From positions 2,108,001 to 2,172,000 of the forward strand of contig OZ244777.1 in assembly GCA_965219495.1 (NCBI GenBank): a DNA stretch of 64,000 nucleotides, read 5' to 3'. A program made the position numbers and the translations under genes. Origin of the DNA: CAZPXZ01 sp965219495 (GTDB lineage: Bacteria > Pseudomonadota > Alphaproteobacteria > Rhodobacterales > CAZPXZ01). Of this stretch, positions 8,052 through 17,651 are shown one piece after another. The number at the start of each line of letters is the position of its first letter. The stretch's first letter is position 1. A model generated the notes under the pieces. The model had not been told where the DNA came from. It saw only the letters and a list, made by a program, of their open reading frames with translations, and did no database searches.

Positions 8052-9164
8052 ATGTCCGCCGACGGCGTCAGCCAGGAAGAAGTTCTCAAAGCGCTCGGCA
8101 CGGTAATTGATCCGGCGCAAGGGACCGACATTGTTTCGGCCAACATGGTTCAGGGCCTGGCGGTTTCCGGAACCGCAGTCGGGTTTTCCATAGAAGTCGA
8201 CCCGGCACGGGGCGCAGCGCTCGAGCCGCTTCGAAAGGCGGCCGAAGAAGCAGTGAAGACCCTTCCAGGAGTGGAATCCGCCACCGTAGTGCTTACGGCG
8301 CATTCCACAGCGCAGGGCGCCGCGGCACGAGATCCCGGTCCACCACCCGACATTCGAGGCGCCGCTGCGCCTGGCACGCCAATCGCGCAGCCTGCCAAGC
8401 AGTCCGGACCGATCGAGGGAGTCCGCAAGATTTTCGCCATTGGCTCCGGCAAGGGCGGTGTCGGAAAATCCACGGTAGCTTCAAATCTCGCGCTCGCGCT
8501 CGCGAAGAAGGGCCGCAAGGTCGGACTCCTCGATGCGGATGTCTACGGACCCTCGCAGCCCCGCATGCTTGGAGTCTCCGGCCGTCCTTCGACTCCGGAC
8601 GGGCAGACGATATTGCCGCTTCGGAACTACGGGGTAACGGTAATGTCAATGGGTTTCATGCTTGAAGAGGACCAGTCCGTAGTCTGGCGAGGTCCCATGC
8701 TGATGTCGGCGCTTCAACAGATGCTGCGGCAGGTCCAATGGGGAAAACTGGACGAATTGATCGTCGACCTGCCGCCGGGAACCGGCGACGTGCAGCTGAC
8801 CCTTTGCCAGCGAACGGAAGTGAGCGGCGCAATCGTGGTCTCGACCCCTCAGGACGTAGCGCTGCTCGACGCAAGGAAAGCAATCGACATGTTCCGCAAG
8901 CTCGAGACGCCGATCATCGGGATCATCGAGAACATGTCAGGCTATGTCTGCCCCAACTGCGGAAATTCCGCGGAAATTTTCGGATATGGAGGCGCCCGGC
9001 GCGAAGCGGAACGTCTTGAGATTCCGTTCCTGGGTGAGATTCCCATAGATATCGATATTCGCCTCGCATCGGACTCCGGCGCACCGCTGGTCGCAGCGAA
9101 GCCAAATAGCCCGCAGGCGGTGCGATTCACGGAAATCGCGGACCGGCTCTTGGCGGAAAGTTGA
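8052..9164 (+). CDS. mrp: Mrp/ApbC-type iron-sulfur cluster carrier ATPase
   Basis: Scaffold/carrier that delivers [4Fe-4S] clusters to apo-proteins. 370 residues: a MIP18-type N-terminal domain (1-80), then a Mrp/NBP35 ATPase domain with the deviant Walker A GSGKGGVGKST (131-141), DADVYGPSQPRML, DLPPGTGDVQLT, and the cluster-binding C-x-x-C at C300/C303 (CPNCG). Start ATG 8052 was chosen because the MIP18 domain begins immediately after it. It stands next to an Fe-S protein cluster, which fits its role. Confidence 0.95.
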   Translation: MSADGVSQEEVLKALGTVIDPAQGTDIVSANMVQGLAVSGTAVGFSIEVDPARGAALEPLRKAAEEAVKTLPGVESATVVLTAHSTAQGAAARDPGPPPDIRGAAAPGTPIAQPAKQSGPIEGVRKIFAIGSGKGGVGKSTVASNLALALAKKGRKVGLLDADVYGPSQPRMLGVSGRPSTPDGQTILPLRNYGVTVMSMGFMLEEDQSVVWRGPMLMSALQQMLRQVQWGKLDELIVDLPPGTGDVQLTLCQRTEVSGAIVVSTPQDVALLDARKAIDMFRKLETPIIGIIENMSGYVCPNCGNSAEIFGYGGARREAERLEIPFLGEIPIDIDIRLASDSGAPLVAAKPNSPQAVRFTEIADRLLAES

Positions 9165-9182
9165 TCCTTGACGGGCGCGGCC

Positions 9183-9932
9183 ATGGACGATTCTCCGTCC
9201 TTCCCGCCGCTTCTCAACGGTATCGAGGTGGGATCGGAGGAAGCTCCGCTTGCCCGGGCGGTAGACGACGCGGAATCGGGCCGCTCGGAACCCGGAAATC
9301 TTTACTGGTCTTCGCGCCAGGACGCGATGCGGACGGCGCTCATGCTGGCCCCGGACCGCACGCTAACCGATGCGATGCCGGCCGTATTCGCCGTCGCCTG
9401 CGGCGTGCATGACTCCCTTGGAGCCCTGGCCCCCCCCGAGACCGGTGTAACCCACCTCTGGCCGGATACGGTGATCGTGAACGGGGCGGCCTGCGGGGTG
9501 CTTTCCGCCGCCGCCTCGACCCGCGAGAGGCTGGACATTCCGGAATGGCTGGCGGTTTCCGTTGATCTCATGCTGGGTCCCGTGGAAGAGGATCCGGGCA
9601 ACCAGCCTGGGAGGACAACGCTGACGGAAGAGGGTTGCGCGGCCCTGACCTCACGGGAACTCATCGAGAGCTGGGCGCGCCATTCACTCGTCTGGATTCA
9701 CCGGTGGATGGAGGACGGTTTTCGCCCGCTTCACGATGCCTGGTTCGACCACGCCGAGAAACGCGGCGAACCGGTAAGGATTCGCCACCGGGGCGAAGTA
9801 CTGGGCGGAAAGCTTCTGGGCGTCGATGAGCGGGGCGACCTGCTGTTGGAGGTTGACGAAGAATCGCGCCAGCTGGAGTTGGCGGACATGCTGGACTATC
9901 CCGCCGTCTTTCCGCCGGAGCCCATCCCTTGA
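9183..9932 (+). CDS. Biotin/lipoate protein ligase-like protein (DUF4444 type)
   Basis: 249 residues. It resembles the short BirA/LplA-type family of alphaproteobacteria: SFPPLLNG near the start, a central ligase-like fold with HLWPDTVIVNGAACG and RTTLTEEGCAAL, then WARHSLVWIHRWMEDGFRPL and a small C-terminal beta domain (GEVLGGKLLGVDERGDLLLEV) like DUF4444. Whether it is an active ligase is unknown. The ATG at 9183 places PSFPPLL where relatives have it; a TTG at 9168 is an alternative. It overlaps the next gene by 4 bases (TTGA). Confidence 0.75.
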   Translation: MDDSPSFPPLLNGIEVGSEEAPLARAVDDAESGRSEPGNLYWSSRQDAMRTALMLAPDRTLTDAMPAVFAVACGVHDSLGALAPPETGVTHLWPDTVIVNGAACGVLSAAASTRERLDIPEWLAVSVDLMLGPVEEDPGNQPGRTTLTEEGCAALTSRELIESWARHSLVWIHRWMEDGFRPLHDAWFDHAEKRGEPVRIRHRGEVLGGKLLGVDERGDLLLEVDEESRQLELADMLDYPAVFPPEPIP

Positions 9933-10402
9933 AGCTCGCCCGCACCATTCGGTTCGACCAAACCGATACCCAGGTATTCGAAGACGCAGCCGAGCCCGGC
10001 GAATGGGCCGTCTCCGGCGCTTTCGAGTTTTCGGACTGGACGGCGCTGGACCTTGAAGGCAAGCGACGGCAAGCGTTCGTCAACGGCTGGCTGTCACTGG
10101 AGAGCTTCGGGCGGGCAACATTCGTGGCGGTGGCGCCGGCGACGGTTTTGGAATACGACGCGCTTGTCATGCAATTGGCGGCGCGGTTTGTCTCGCATTT
10201 TGGCGCACCGGAACTGGGGGCCGCACTGCCCGTCGCACAGCATGAACTGGAGTTCATGGCAGGGCTTTGCGAAGAGTATTCAACCAACACTCTCCTGGTG
10301 GTTGAGCGAACGCTACAAGATAACGGCGTTCATGAGGCATTCCGCATGATCGAGCCGACCGACACGACCATCCTGGATCTGGTCCCTGAACACGGTCACT
10401 GA
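9929..10402 (+). CDS. DUF6505 family protein
   Basis: 157 residues, start TTG coupled to the preceding stop (TTGA). Begins LARTIRFDQTDTQVFEDAAEPGEWAV, a pattern typical of a small alphaproteobacterial family (DUF6505) found beside DUF4444 ligase-like and ferredoxin genes. Function unknown. It converges on the Fe-S gene from the opposite strand: the two coding regions overlap by 7 bases. Confidence 0.75.
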   Translation: MKLARTIRFDQTDTQVFEDAAEPGEWAVSGAFEFSDWTALDLEGKRRQAFVNGWLSLESFGRATFVAVAPATVLEYDALVMQLAARFVSHFGAPELGAALPVAQHELEFMAGLCEEYSTNTLLVVERTLQDNGVHEAFRMIEPTDTTILDLVPEHGH

Positions 10403-12450
10403 ATCGTGGGCGGGACGTTGCCGTTTCCATCCACGTCATCGTCGGTCAGGCGTCCCTCCAGATAGTCCTCCGTAGTTCGCACCCTTGGCCGCTCGCCCAT
10501 TCGGAAGGGCGAATCCTTTTGGTGGAACTGCGCCTGCACACGGCAATCCGCGCACATCTGAATCATTCGCGCCCGTTCGTCGTCCGGGAACATCCAATGC
10601 TGTCCGCCAAGTTGCTGGAGTATTCTTTCAATGGCGCCCCGCGAGCCGAAAGGCTGGCCGCAGGAGACGCAAGCGAAGGGTTCATCTGCCTTCAGGGACA
10701 AGGGACGGCGCGCGGACTCGTCCAGCAGGTATCGCGGTTCCAGCACTAGTGCGCTTTCGGGGCAGGTGCTGGTGCAGATTCCGCACTGCACGCATGCATC
10801 TTCCTCGAATCTGAGTTCGGGCCGGTCCGGATTGTCACGAAGCGCGCCCGTCGGGCATTGCCCCACGCAGGCCAGGCAGAGCGTACAGCGATCCTGGTTG
10901 AGCACGACCCGCCCGTAAGGGGCGCCTTCGGGAAGGGGAATTTCGGTGATCTCTTCTTTAAGGTTCGCCGCGGCCGCACCAAGGGCGAGGCGAGTAACCG
11001 CGCGCCGCCCGCCAAGTGGAGACACTCTTTCCCAACCGGTCGCCGCCGGGGCTTCCTCATAGAGCGCATCGGACAGCGCATCCGGATCATCCGTTTCCAC
11101 CACCAGAATCCGTTCTTCCGGCTGTTTCAGGCCCGCCAGCATCGAACGAACCAGATCGACCTGGCCATCCAGGCCGACGGCCTCTCCCGCCCTGCGAATC
11201 CGGGTGGGCAGGTATAACGCGACTTGCCGGGCGCCCGCAGCGAGCGCAGCGAGGAATTCCGCGTGGCCGGTCTGCGTCGGCTCGTTCAACTCGACGGGCA
11301 GAACGTCGGCGGGCAGCCCGCGGCCGAAGCGGGCGGCGGCCGAGAGCAGCGATGCGCCACTTTCGGAACCATAGAGGAGAATTCGCGCCCCCTTGCCACC
11401 AGCGTTTTCAAATGCCGCCAGCATCGCTTCGATCCGGCTGCGGTACGCATCCCTGCCCGGTAGCGCATAGGACGCCGCTCCCGTCGGGCAGACGGAGGCG
11501 CAGGCGCCGCATCCTGCGCAGATTCCGGGATCAATCGCCACGGTGTCCCCATCCGGCGTAATCGCCCCCGCCGGGCAGACATCGAGGCAACGGGTGCACC
11601 CGGACTGACCGGACCGGGAATGCGCGCAGAGCGACTTGTCGAACTGCACGTAAAGCGGCTTTTCGAACGTGCCGACGAAGCCCGAAATATCAAACAAGGC
11701 CCTCGACAAGGCCGCCGCATCGACGGGGTCCACATGGAAGTATCCGTCGCGTCTTTCGTGACCGGTAAACCACGGCGCGCCGCCGGAGAGATCCAGAATC
11801 AAATCGCAGTCCGACCGGCCTTTGTCCCGCGCCTTGCCGAATTGGAACCCGCCCCTGCCCCCGGGAATCAAATCGGCCACGCCGTCGGCGATGATCTCGA
11901 AGCGCCCGAGCGCGCCCGACGCCGACCGGACACGGCCCGCGAGGATCGGAAAACTGCGTAGCGCGGGCGGAATGGCATCGCCCGGATCAGCCAGCATCAG
12001 CGTAACGGCGAGGCGATCGGACAATTCCTCGGCGGCCTGCATGGAAGCGGCGCCACTGCCGTATACCAGGCACACGCCTTCCGATTCCAGGCTCAACGAA
12101 CCCACGGGAGGGAGGTCGGCCTTTGCCGCCGCCAAAAGCGCGGCCATCTTTGGAACGGCGCGGCTCCCTTCTTCCGACCAGCCGGCGCGGTCGCGGATGT
12201 CGACGTTGCGGAGGCGATTTGCAGCGCCCAATTCCTCGGCGAGTTCCAGAAAGAACGGCGCCTCCTGCCCGCAGGCGACGGTTACCTCCCCGCCTGCTTC
12301 CAGCGCCTCCCGGACTCGGCCGGCTTCAGACAGGCAGAACGCGGAGCCGAACCGGCAGGTGGATTCCTTTGCAGCCCTTTGAAGTTTCTTCCGGTCGAGG
12401 GACATGCTTCCCTCGCAATCGCAAAGAAACAGGGTTTCACCTTCGGACAT
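10396..12450 (-). CDS. Four-cluster 4Fe-4S ferredoxin-type protein
   Basis: 684 residues. Two pairs of ferredoxin motifs: C-terminal part of the first half (C275-C292, then CAGCGACASVCP at 311-321) and the second half (CTLCLACVGQCP near 522-532, CVQCGICTSTCP near 553-563), giving up to four [4Fe-4S] clusters, plus a later CVSC pair. No signal peptide or membrane segment, so probably a cytoplasmic electron carrier. Homologues in alphaproteobacteria sit with DUF3305, DUF3306 and often formate dehydrogenase genes; here no dehydrogenase gene is in view. Divergent from the DUF3305 gene with a 78-base gap. Confidence 0.85.
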   Translation of the reverse strand: MSEGETLFLCDCEGSMSLDRKKLQRAAKESTCRFGSAFCLSEAGRVREALEAGGEVTVACGQEAPFFLELAEELGAANRLRNVDIRDRAGWSEEGSRAVPKMAALLAAAKADLPPVGSLSLESEGVCLVYGSGAASMQAAEELSDRLAVTLMLADPGDAIPPALRSFPILAGRVRSASGALGRFEIIADGVADLIPGGRGGFQFGKARDKGRSDCDLILDLSGGAPWFTGHERRDGYFHVDPVDAAALSRALFDISGFVGTFEKPLYVQFDKSLCAHSRSGQSGCTRCLDVCPAGAITPDGDTVAIDPGICAGCGACASVCPTGAASYALPGRDAYRSRIEAMLAAFENAGGKGARILLYGSESGASLLSAAARFGRGLPADVLPVELNEPTQTGHAEFLAALAAGARQVALYLPTRIRRAGEAVGLDGQVDLVRSMLAGLKQPEERILVVETDDPDALSDALYEEAPAATGWERVSPLGGRRAVTRLALGAAAANLKEEITEIPLPEGAPYGRVVLNQDRCTLCLACVGQCPTGALRDNPDRPELRFEEDACVQCGICTSTCPESALVLEPRYLLDESARRPLSLKADEPFACVSCGQPFGSRGAIERILQQLGGQHWMFPDDERARMIQMCADCRVQAQFHQKDSPFRMGERPRVRTTEDYLEGRLTDDDVDGNGNVPPTIQ

Positions 12451-12497
12451 CTGCCCACCTCCCGCTGAACTCCCCGACAGGCCGGAGTCGTCCCCGA

Positions 12498-12525
12498 TTC
12501 ACTATAGTTTACACGGGCCTATAAT
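12498..12525 (+). promoter_or_regulatory. Candidate promoter for the DUF3305-DUF3306 pair
   Basis: TTCACT at 12498-12503 and a perfect TATAAT at 12520-12525 with a 16-base spacer, in the divergent region between the Fe-S gene and DUF3305. The -35 match is weak. Confidence 0.4.
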
Positions 12526-12528
12526 ACC

Positions 12529-13137
12529 GTGCAGATGATGAAGCATGTCGCAGAGCCGGAAGGCGTGCGCAAAGCGCAATTGCCCCGGGAAATATCCATG
12601 CCGGTGGGAATTGTAATCCGCCGGACCCCGAGCAGCAGCCGCTGGGTTGACTGGCACTGGAAGACCAGCGCACTGCTGCCCGGCGCCGCGCCCGCGCACT
12701 GGCGTGTGTTGCGCTCCGAAGGAGAAACAGTCGAATACCACGCCGCGACCCTTCCCCTGGAACTGCATCGATCCGAAACCGAGGCGTATCGGATGGCGCT
12801 CTCGAGCGATCCGCCCACGGCTTACGTCATCCTGACTCCGGACGATGAAGCGGAAGGAGAATTTGCGCACCGCCTGCGGCTGGTAACGGCTTCTCCCTTT
12901 GAGGCGCAGGATTGTCTGGATTCCGGGGAAGAACTCGTGGAACCCGTGCCCATGCCCGCCGGACTGGTCGCCTGGATACAGGAATTCGTCGAAGCGCATC
13001 ACGTCGACGAACCGTTCCGGAAGCGCCGCCGCGATGAGGTCGATACCGGCCGGGTAGAGGAAGGAAAGGGCGATCCGCGCATCCGCCAGGCATCGGATGT
13101 GTACCGCGCGCCCGGCGCAAGAAGGCGGGAAAGTTGA
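12529..13137 (+). CDS. DUF3305 domain protein
   Basis: About 180-200 residues; the DUF3305 core runs from MPVGIVIRRTPSSSRWVDWHW through LELHRSETEAYRMALSS and PPTAYVILTP to ASPFEAQDCLDSGEELVEPVPMP and the basic end. The true start is uncertain: GTG 12529, ATG 12535/12538, or ATG 12598 directly before the core. If transcription begins near 12532, an internal start is likelier. The family accompanies formate dehydrogenase and ferredoxin operons in alphaproteobacteria; its function is unknown. It overlaps DUF3306 by 4 bases. Confidence 0.8.
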   Translation: MQMMKHVAEPEGVRKAQLPREISMPVGIVIRRTPSSSRWVDWHWKTSALLPGAAPAHWRVLRSEGETVEYHAATLPLELHRSETEAYRMALSSDPPTAYVILTPDDEAEGEFAHRLRLVTASPFEAQDCLDSGEELVEPVPMPAGLVAWIQEFVEAHHVDEPFRKRRRDEVDTGRVEEGKGDPRIRQASDVYRAPGARRRES

Positions 13138-13796
13138 ATCGGCGAACCGAAGCGGGCGCACTGTCCCGATGGTCCCGGCGCAAGACGAAGGCGCGCGCTG
13201 GCCGGCCGGAAACCGACCCGGTTCCCGAACCTGCGCGGGAACGCCGCGCCACCGCATCTCCAGAGCCTGAGGAAACACCCCTTGACCCGGAGGCCGAAGC
13301 CGAACTTCTCCGAAAACTGGATTTGCCGGATCCCGAAACACTGAAAACCGGAGACGACTTCAAGTCCTTCTTGCGAAAGGAGGTGCCCGAGCGGATTCGC
13401 CGGCGTGCGCTGGCGCGGCTCTGGAGATCCCATCCTCTTCTCGCCACCGTTGATGATCTCGTGGAATATGGCGAGGACTTCACGGATTCCGCCCTCGTTG
13501 TGGACAATTTGAAGACGATCTACCAAGTTGGTCGCGGCATGGTTCTGCCAGACGAAGAAGAAACTGCCGCCGCGAAAGAGGCCCCCGCCGGCGATCTCCC
13601 GGAACAGGGAACGGCGGCGGTGGAAGAACAGCAAGAAGAGCCGGCAATGGTGGAACCGGAACAAGCGTTACCCTCGGAAGAGCAGGAAGTTGCCGTGGTA
13701 GGCGAAGCAACGCCAGCTCCCGGAACTGAAGCGGATTCCTACGAGCCGCCGCGCAGGCGTGCAATGGCGTTTCGCTTTGAAGGGGACGAGACCTAG
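13134..13796 (+). CDS. DUF3306 domain protein
   Basis: 220 residues, start TTG coupled to the DUF3305 stop (TTGA). Short basic N-terminus (LSRWSRRKTKAR), a proline-rich acidic linker, then the conserved block LLRKLDLPDPETLKTGDDFKSFLRKEVPERIRRRALARLWRS ending with DNLKTIYQVGRGM, and a long disordered Glu-rich tail. Typical DUF3306. Function unknown, but it always pairs with DUF3305. Confidence 0.82.
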   Translation: MNRRTEAGALSRWSRRKTKARAGRPETDPVPEPARERRATASPEPEETPLDPEAEAELLRKLDLPDPETLKTGDDFKSFLRKEVPERIRRRALARLWRSHPLLATVDDLVEYGEDFTDSALVVDNLKTIYQVGRGMVLPDEEETAAAKEAPAGDLPEQGTAAVEEQQEEPAMVEPEQALPSEEQEVAVVGEATPAPGTEADSYEPPRRRAMAFRFEGDET

Positions 13797-13899
13797 ACCC
13801 CGGCGGAATGCTGGCGGTTTGCTAACCGGTGGCTTACGACCTGTTATTCTATCATTGCTGGCTCCGCCGACCAAGACCCGGCAATCTGAAAAGCAAGGG

Positions 13900-14112
13900 A
13901 TGGACGAGGTCCGCACTGCGCGGGTTCCCTTCGCGAGTCTGCCGGATGCCAGCGCCGAGCAACGGATTACGCGGTACGAAGAGTACGTCGACATGGACCC
14001 GGAAAAGCCGCCTGCGGGATATGAATGGAGACCGAAAATCGAATGGCGGCAACCGGCAGGAATGGTTCAAAGTGGAATGACAACCAGGGAAGCGGCCCAC
14101 CTTGGAGAATGA
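13900..14112 (+). CDS. Hypothetical small protein
   Basis: 70 residues from ATG 13900 (AAGGG just before). Acidic, with EEYVDMDPEKPPAGYEWRPKIEWR; no family recognised. It may be a short companion of the DUF3305/3306 pair, or no gene at all. The frame extends upstream, but that part looks like read-through of non-coding DNA. Confidence 0.35.
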   Translation: MDEVRTARVPFASLPDASAEQRITRYEEYVDMDPEKPPAGYEWRPKIEWRQPAGMVQSGMTTREAAHLGE

Positions 14113-14644
14113 GAATGGTCCCGATTGCATGCGATACGAACAGGATTGCAGATCTCACACCGGGCCGTTTCATTGGGAGCATGATCGAGAACCGGCGGCC
14201 AGGGGCGGTGGATGACGCCGCACGAGGAGCCGGTTTCCGATTGGAGATGTAATTCGCTTCCGGCAATTTGGATCACGCGACGGATGCGCGATCGTTCAAC
14301 AACTGCCTCCGTATTTGAAACGGAACCGGGGAGCGCCGACCCCTCTCGGGAAACGGCCTCGCGGCTTCGCCCGCGCGAACCTATTCCGTGCTCCCGTTTG
14401 CAGCCGCAACAACGGGCATGCCTGATCTTCCGGACTCGACGAAGAAGCCCTGAGAGATATCGCAAGAATTGCATTCGTCCCCTGCATTGGGGAGGACTGA
14501 GCGTTCACATCTCTGTCTCTATCCCCAGAGACATTCGTTCTCCATATGTGTTACATCCGATCAATTTCGAGACGGGCTGTTCCGTGAACGTCGTTGCAAA
14601 CGTTCGCGCGATGCCCGGGGTGGCGCTAGTGAAATAGCGGAAAA
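14113..14644. other. Stretch without recognised gene
   Basis: About 530 bases. A 141-codon open frame crosses most of it but has no recognisable domain or ribosome binding site. I see no RNA gene. Confidence 0.4.
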
Positions 14645-15202
14645 ATGAAGATCTCGAAATCGGCGTTGACGGTTCTCCCGTGCAGCATCCTGGGATTCAT
14701 CGTTGTCGTCTCTGATGCGCGTTCCGTTCTTGCTGAAGATCCAAGACCAACCGCCAGCGAGGTGGTAGTTCGGACACCCTTGAAGGCCTTTGTGCAGGCG
14801 GCGGCCGAGGCTTTCCACAAAGCCCTGTTGAACGGCGACGACAATCAAATCGCACAGGTCAAGAATGAGTTCAAGGTCGAAGGAGGAGATTGGAAGACCG
14901 GATCGATATATGTGTTTGTCTTGGACGGCGAAGGTTCCGTGCTCCTCCACGGAGGCGACTTGTCCCAAGAGGGCCGAAACGTGTCGGATATCCGGGATAT
15001 CAATCGGGTCAAGTTCATCAGGGCGCTCTTGGATGCGGCGGCGGCGGATGGAGGCTATGTCGAGTATTCTTGGGACGATCCGTCGGTGGAAGGGGACGAA
15101 GTTACCGGCTCGCCCAAGGTGAGCTATGCCATAGGCGTCTGTTCGCCCGGCAGTGAAGCGACTTTCGTGGTAAGTGCAGGCATTTACAAGAAAACACAGT
15201 GA
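14645..15202 (+). CDS. Secreted Cache-type sensor domain protein
   Basis: 185 residues. A Sec signal peptide (MKISK, hydrophobic core LPCSILGFIVVV, cleavage after VLA near residue 30) is followed by a single small extracellular domain with LKAFVQAAAEAFHKALLNGDD, WKTGSIYVFVLDGEGSVLLHGG and VSYAIGVCSPGS, resembling stand-alone Cache domains. There is no transmembrane or kinase/MCP module after it, so it is likely a periplasmic ligand-binding or accessory protein. Confidence 0.65.
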   Translation: MKISKSALTVLPCSILGFIVVVSDARSVLAEDPRPTASEVVVRTPLKAFVQAAAEAFHKALLNGDDNQIAQVKNEFKVEGGDWKTGSIYVFVLDGEGSVLLHGGDLSQEGRNVSDIRDINRVKFIRALLDAAAADGGYVEYSWDDPSVEGDEVTGSPKVSYAIGVCSPGSEATFVVSAGIYKKTQ

Positions 15203-15368
15203 ATCGTTCCCGGATTAAACCGGACCGTGTGAGCCAGTTTCACCGGACGTGACCAGGGTTTTGGCCAAGATTCTGTTTCCTCGGGGCAGCCAAGGCGCCC
15301 GAACCCAAGCGAACCTGCAATCCAGCTGAGAGATTGGAGAGATCAGCCTTCCGTGCAGTCCAAAGACC

Positions 15369-15630
15369 ATGTTTGTCGTCAATGTACGCCATGCCAAGAC
15401 CCGTTTCTCACCGCTATTTGCGCGAGTCGAAGCGAGCGACAATATCGTGATCGCTCATCGCGGTGAACCGGGAGCACGCCTCGTCTGCTGCAGACCCCGA
15501 TGCAAGCAGTAGCCCGACACCTGACAGTCGAAGGTCTTTGTTCCCGATCGCATCTTCGACCCGCTACCGGAGGAGGAACCGAGAGTCCCGGTAGCCAGTT
15601 TGCGGCGCGGGCATTTCTCGGCACCATAAT
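15369..15630 (+). pseudogene. Phd/YefM-type antitoxin, frameshifted
   Basis: ATG 15369 opens a 47-codon frame reading MFVVNVRHAKTRFSPLFARV then IVIAHRGEPGARLV, the typical Phd N-terminus, and stops at 15510-15512. A C-terminal antitoxin tail (KVFVPDRIFDPLPEEE) follows in another frame around 15530-15630. No PIN or other toxin gene follows. A relic of a second Phd-type locus. Confidence 0.65.
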
Positions 15631-15712
15631 TGTCGCCGATGGCCATGATCATTATTGACATACAAAGCTCCGGTGATCCGCGGAGATTACTGTTCGTGCG
15701 GCCAATTCTCGG

Positions 15713-16390
15713 CTACAGCATCGGCACGGCATCCGCGTGTTCTTCGAGCGCCGACCGGCCCTTCGGAGTTAGGTCGTAGACCCCGCGGGAGGCGCCCGGC
15801 GGACGTTCGAACCAGCCATAGTGGTCGGCGTACATGATGGCCCTTGCCTTCGAAACGCCGACGGCCTCGGCGACCCGGGCAGCTCTTGTCGGACCATGGA
15901 AGCGAAGATATGAGGCGCAGCGCAAAGCGTCCTGCCGGTACGCCGTCATGATGTTGCGACGGCTCGAACCACCCAAGTTCGGGTCGCCAACCCGGCGCTG
16001 GAATTCCCGCAGCAGCCGCCCGAGACCAGGCTGACGCTTGCGCGGCCGGTACTCTGCCGGATCGAGCAACGCTTTCACGCAGGGTGTTGACCCAAGTCGA
16101 ACCGTCAGGAGCCCAAGCCCGAGGCGACGGCAAAGCGCCAGAGCGTTGTTCCGTCGCGCCGTGCCGCCGGAGAACGGTGGAACCGCAAGGTAGACGTCGT
16201 CGGAGAGGCGCTGTCGCGCGATCCCCTGGAAAACCAAGACCAGGGAGAAAACGGATTTGAGTTCGACGATAACGGGCGGTTCTTCGCCCCGCATCGCAAG
16301 CAAATCGCAACCTTCGACCTCACCCTTCACGACATATCCCTGCGCCTTCAGGAAAGCCTTGACTGGCGGATAGAGCTCGGTTTCGCGCAT
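15713..16390 (-). CDS. DUF2161 family PD-(D/E)XK phosphodiesterase-like protein
   Basis: 225 residues from the minus-strand ATG at 16390. N-terminal nuclease-like fold: METELYPPVKAFL-type opening (MRETELYPPVKAFLKAQGY), GCDLLAMRG, then PVIVELKSVFSL, where Asp and E-x-K form the expected PD-(D/E)XK site. The C-terminal part (RVAEAVGVSKARAIMYADHYGWF) looks like a winged-helix DNA-binding domain. Biological role not established. It stands alone between accessory elements. Confidence 0.8.
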   Translation of the reverse strand: MRETELYPPVKAFLKAQGYVVKGEVEGCDLLAMRGEEPPVIVELKSVFSLVLVFQGIARQRLSDDVYLAVPPFSGGTARRNNALALCRRLGLGLLTVRLGSTPCVKALLDPAEYRPRKRQPGLGRLLREFQRRVGDPNLGGSSRRNIMTAYRQDALRCASYLRFHGPTRAARVAEAVGVSKARAIMYADHYGWFERPPGASRGVYDLTPKGRSALEEHADAVPML

Positions 16391-17315
16391 GGGACGGACT
16401 CTGGCACAGTCCGCCGAGACAGAAAAGCGGTCCGCTGGCGCGGCGACCGCTTGGAGAGTTGCCTCTCGATTGAGGGTGCTGCCCAACGCGAATACGACCA
16501 GGGCAGGCGTGCTCCATGATCGAGCCTGTCGCGCAAAGCCGATTTGAACCGCAGGAATTTGAGCCGGAGGTGTGGAGGCGCATCACCGTATTGAACTCTT
16601 CGACGCCAAGCGCGTTTCAAGACGTCATCCAGGTCGCTGTTGGGCCAATGGATTTCCACATGCGCGGGTTTGAGACCCATGACCAATCCCATGACGATTC
16701 CATGACGAGCGTGGACACGTACAGAGTCATGTTTCGCAAGACACGGAGCCTTGGCCCGAATACCGTGTTCAGGCTCTGCGTGAAGCGGTTCCCTTACTTC
16801 TGCGGGCTCCGTGACTATTTGTGACACGACGTTTTCATCGACAAAGCCCGTGATGGAAATATTGCGGCCGGGTCATCCACCTTCGGCGATAGCACGCATC
16901 CGAAGTTGTCGACGAGACTGGCGGCTTCAGGGATTTTCCCGAAGCAGTGCTCGACTCACGTAACGAGAACCATCGACGGATGAGCGGGTGGTATGGGGAG
17001 CGCCCTGATCCGGACAATTTCGATGAGAAGCGAATCCGGATGGACTCGCGGTTTCTCCGCCTGTCGCCAAGGGAAGGGAAGCGACCGGAACCTGCAACGT
17101 GTCAATCGGAACGGCACACAGGAAAGCGTAGACTGGCAGGGGATGGACTAGCGGTCTTGCTGTTGATGTTGCCGAGGGGGGATTCGTCCAGCGGGACGGT
17201 CTTTCTAACCTACCGAAAATAAAAGAGAAATCGAAACCACAACCAGACCGCTGGACCGTTCAAGAAGAAAATCAACACTGTTGCAACACCGCGTCCAAAC
17301 CGCCGACCGGCGACC
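16391..17315. other. Stretch without recognised gene
   Basis: About 920 bases between two minus-strand genes. Opposed frames of 102 codons (+, 16516-16824) and 159 codons (-, 16348-16827) cover part of it; neither resembles a known family and the minus frame runs through the start of the DUF2161 gene. Possibly remains of an element. Confidence 0.4.
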
Positions 17316-17651
17316 TCAGGTGAGCACCCGCAGGGCCGTCTCGGGCGCCTTGTCGAGAATCCTGAGCAAGGCCCTGGCCGCGCCCGTCGGCCCGCGCTTG
17401 CCCTGCTCCCAGTTGCGGATTGTCTCGTGCGGCACGTCGATGCGGCGCGCGAACTCCACCTGCGTGAGCCCCAGACGCCTGCGCACCCGGCGGGCGAACC
17501 GCGCCATGTCCTGCATCGCCTCGGCGTCGTCTTCGCCCGCTTGGCGCGCGATATCCTCCTCGGTCGTCGCGTCCAACACCCCGTAATCGATCCGTCCCGG
17601 GGGAAGGCTTCGCGGGTCGTCCGGGTCAATCCTGACGCGTGTTCTGCTCAT
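17316..17651 (-). CDS. HTH (XRE-type) antitoxin paired with BrnT
   Basis: 111 residues. The C-terminal half is an XRE helix-turn-helix (RRRLGLTQVEFARRIDVPHETIRNWEQGKRG). The N-terminal half is acidic and probably binds the toxin. It follows the BrnT-like gene and overlaps its end by 26 bases, the usual toxin-then-antitoxin order for BrnT systems. Acts as antitoxin and autorepressor by family analogy. Confidence 0.82.
   Translation of the reverse strand: MSRTRVRIDPDDPRSLPPGRIDYGVLDATTEEDIARQAGEDDAEAMQDMARFARRVRRRLGLTQVEFARRIDVPHETIRNWEQGKRGPTGAARALLRILDKAPETALRVLT

Noticed and set aside
6783..8146. Long antisense open frames with (Ser-Pro-Arg)n or Leu/Pro/Asp-rich repeats across the pnp 3' end
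   Set aside because: They are shadows of the RGD-coding 9-mer repeat read in other frames.
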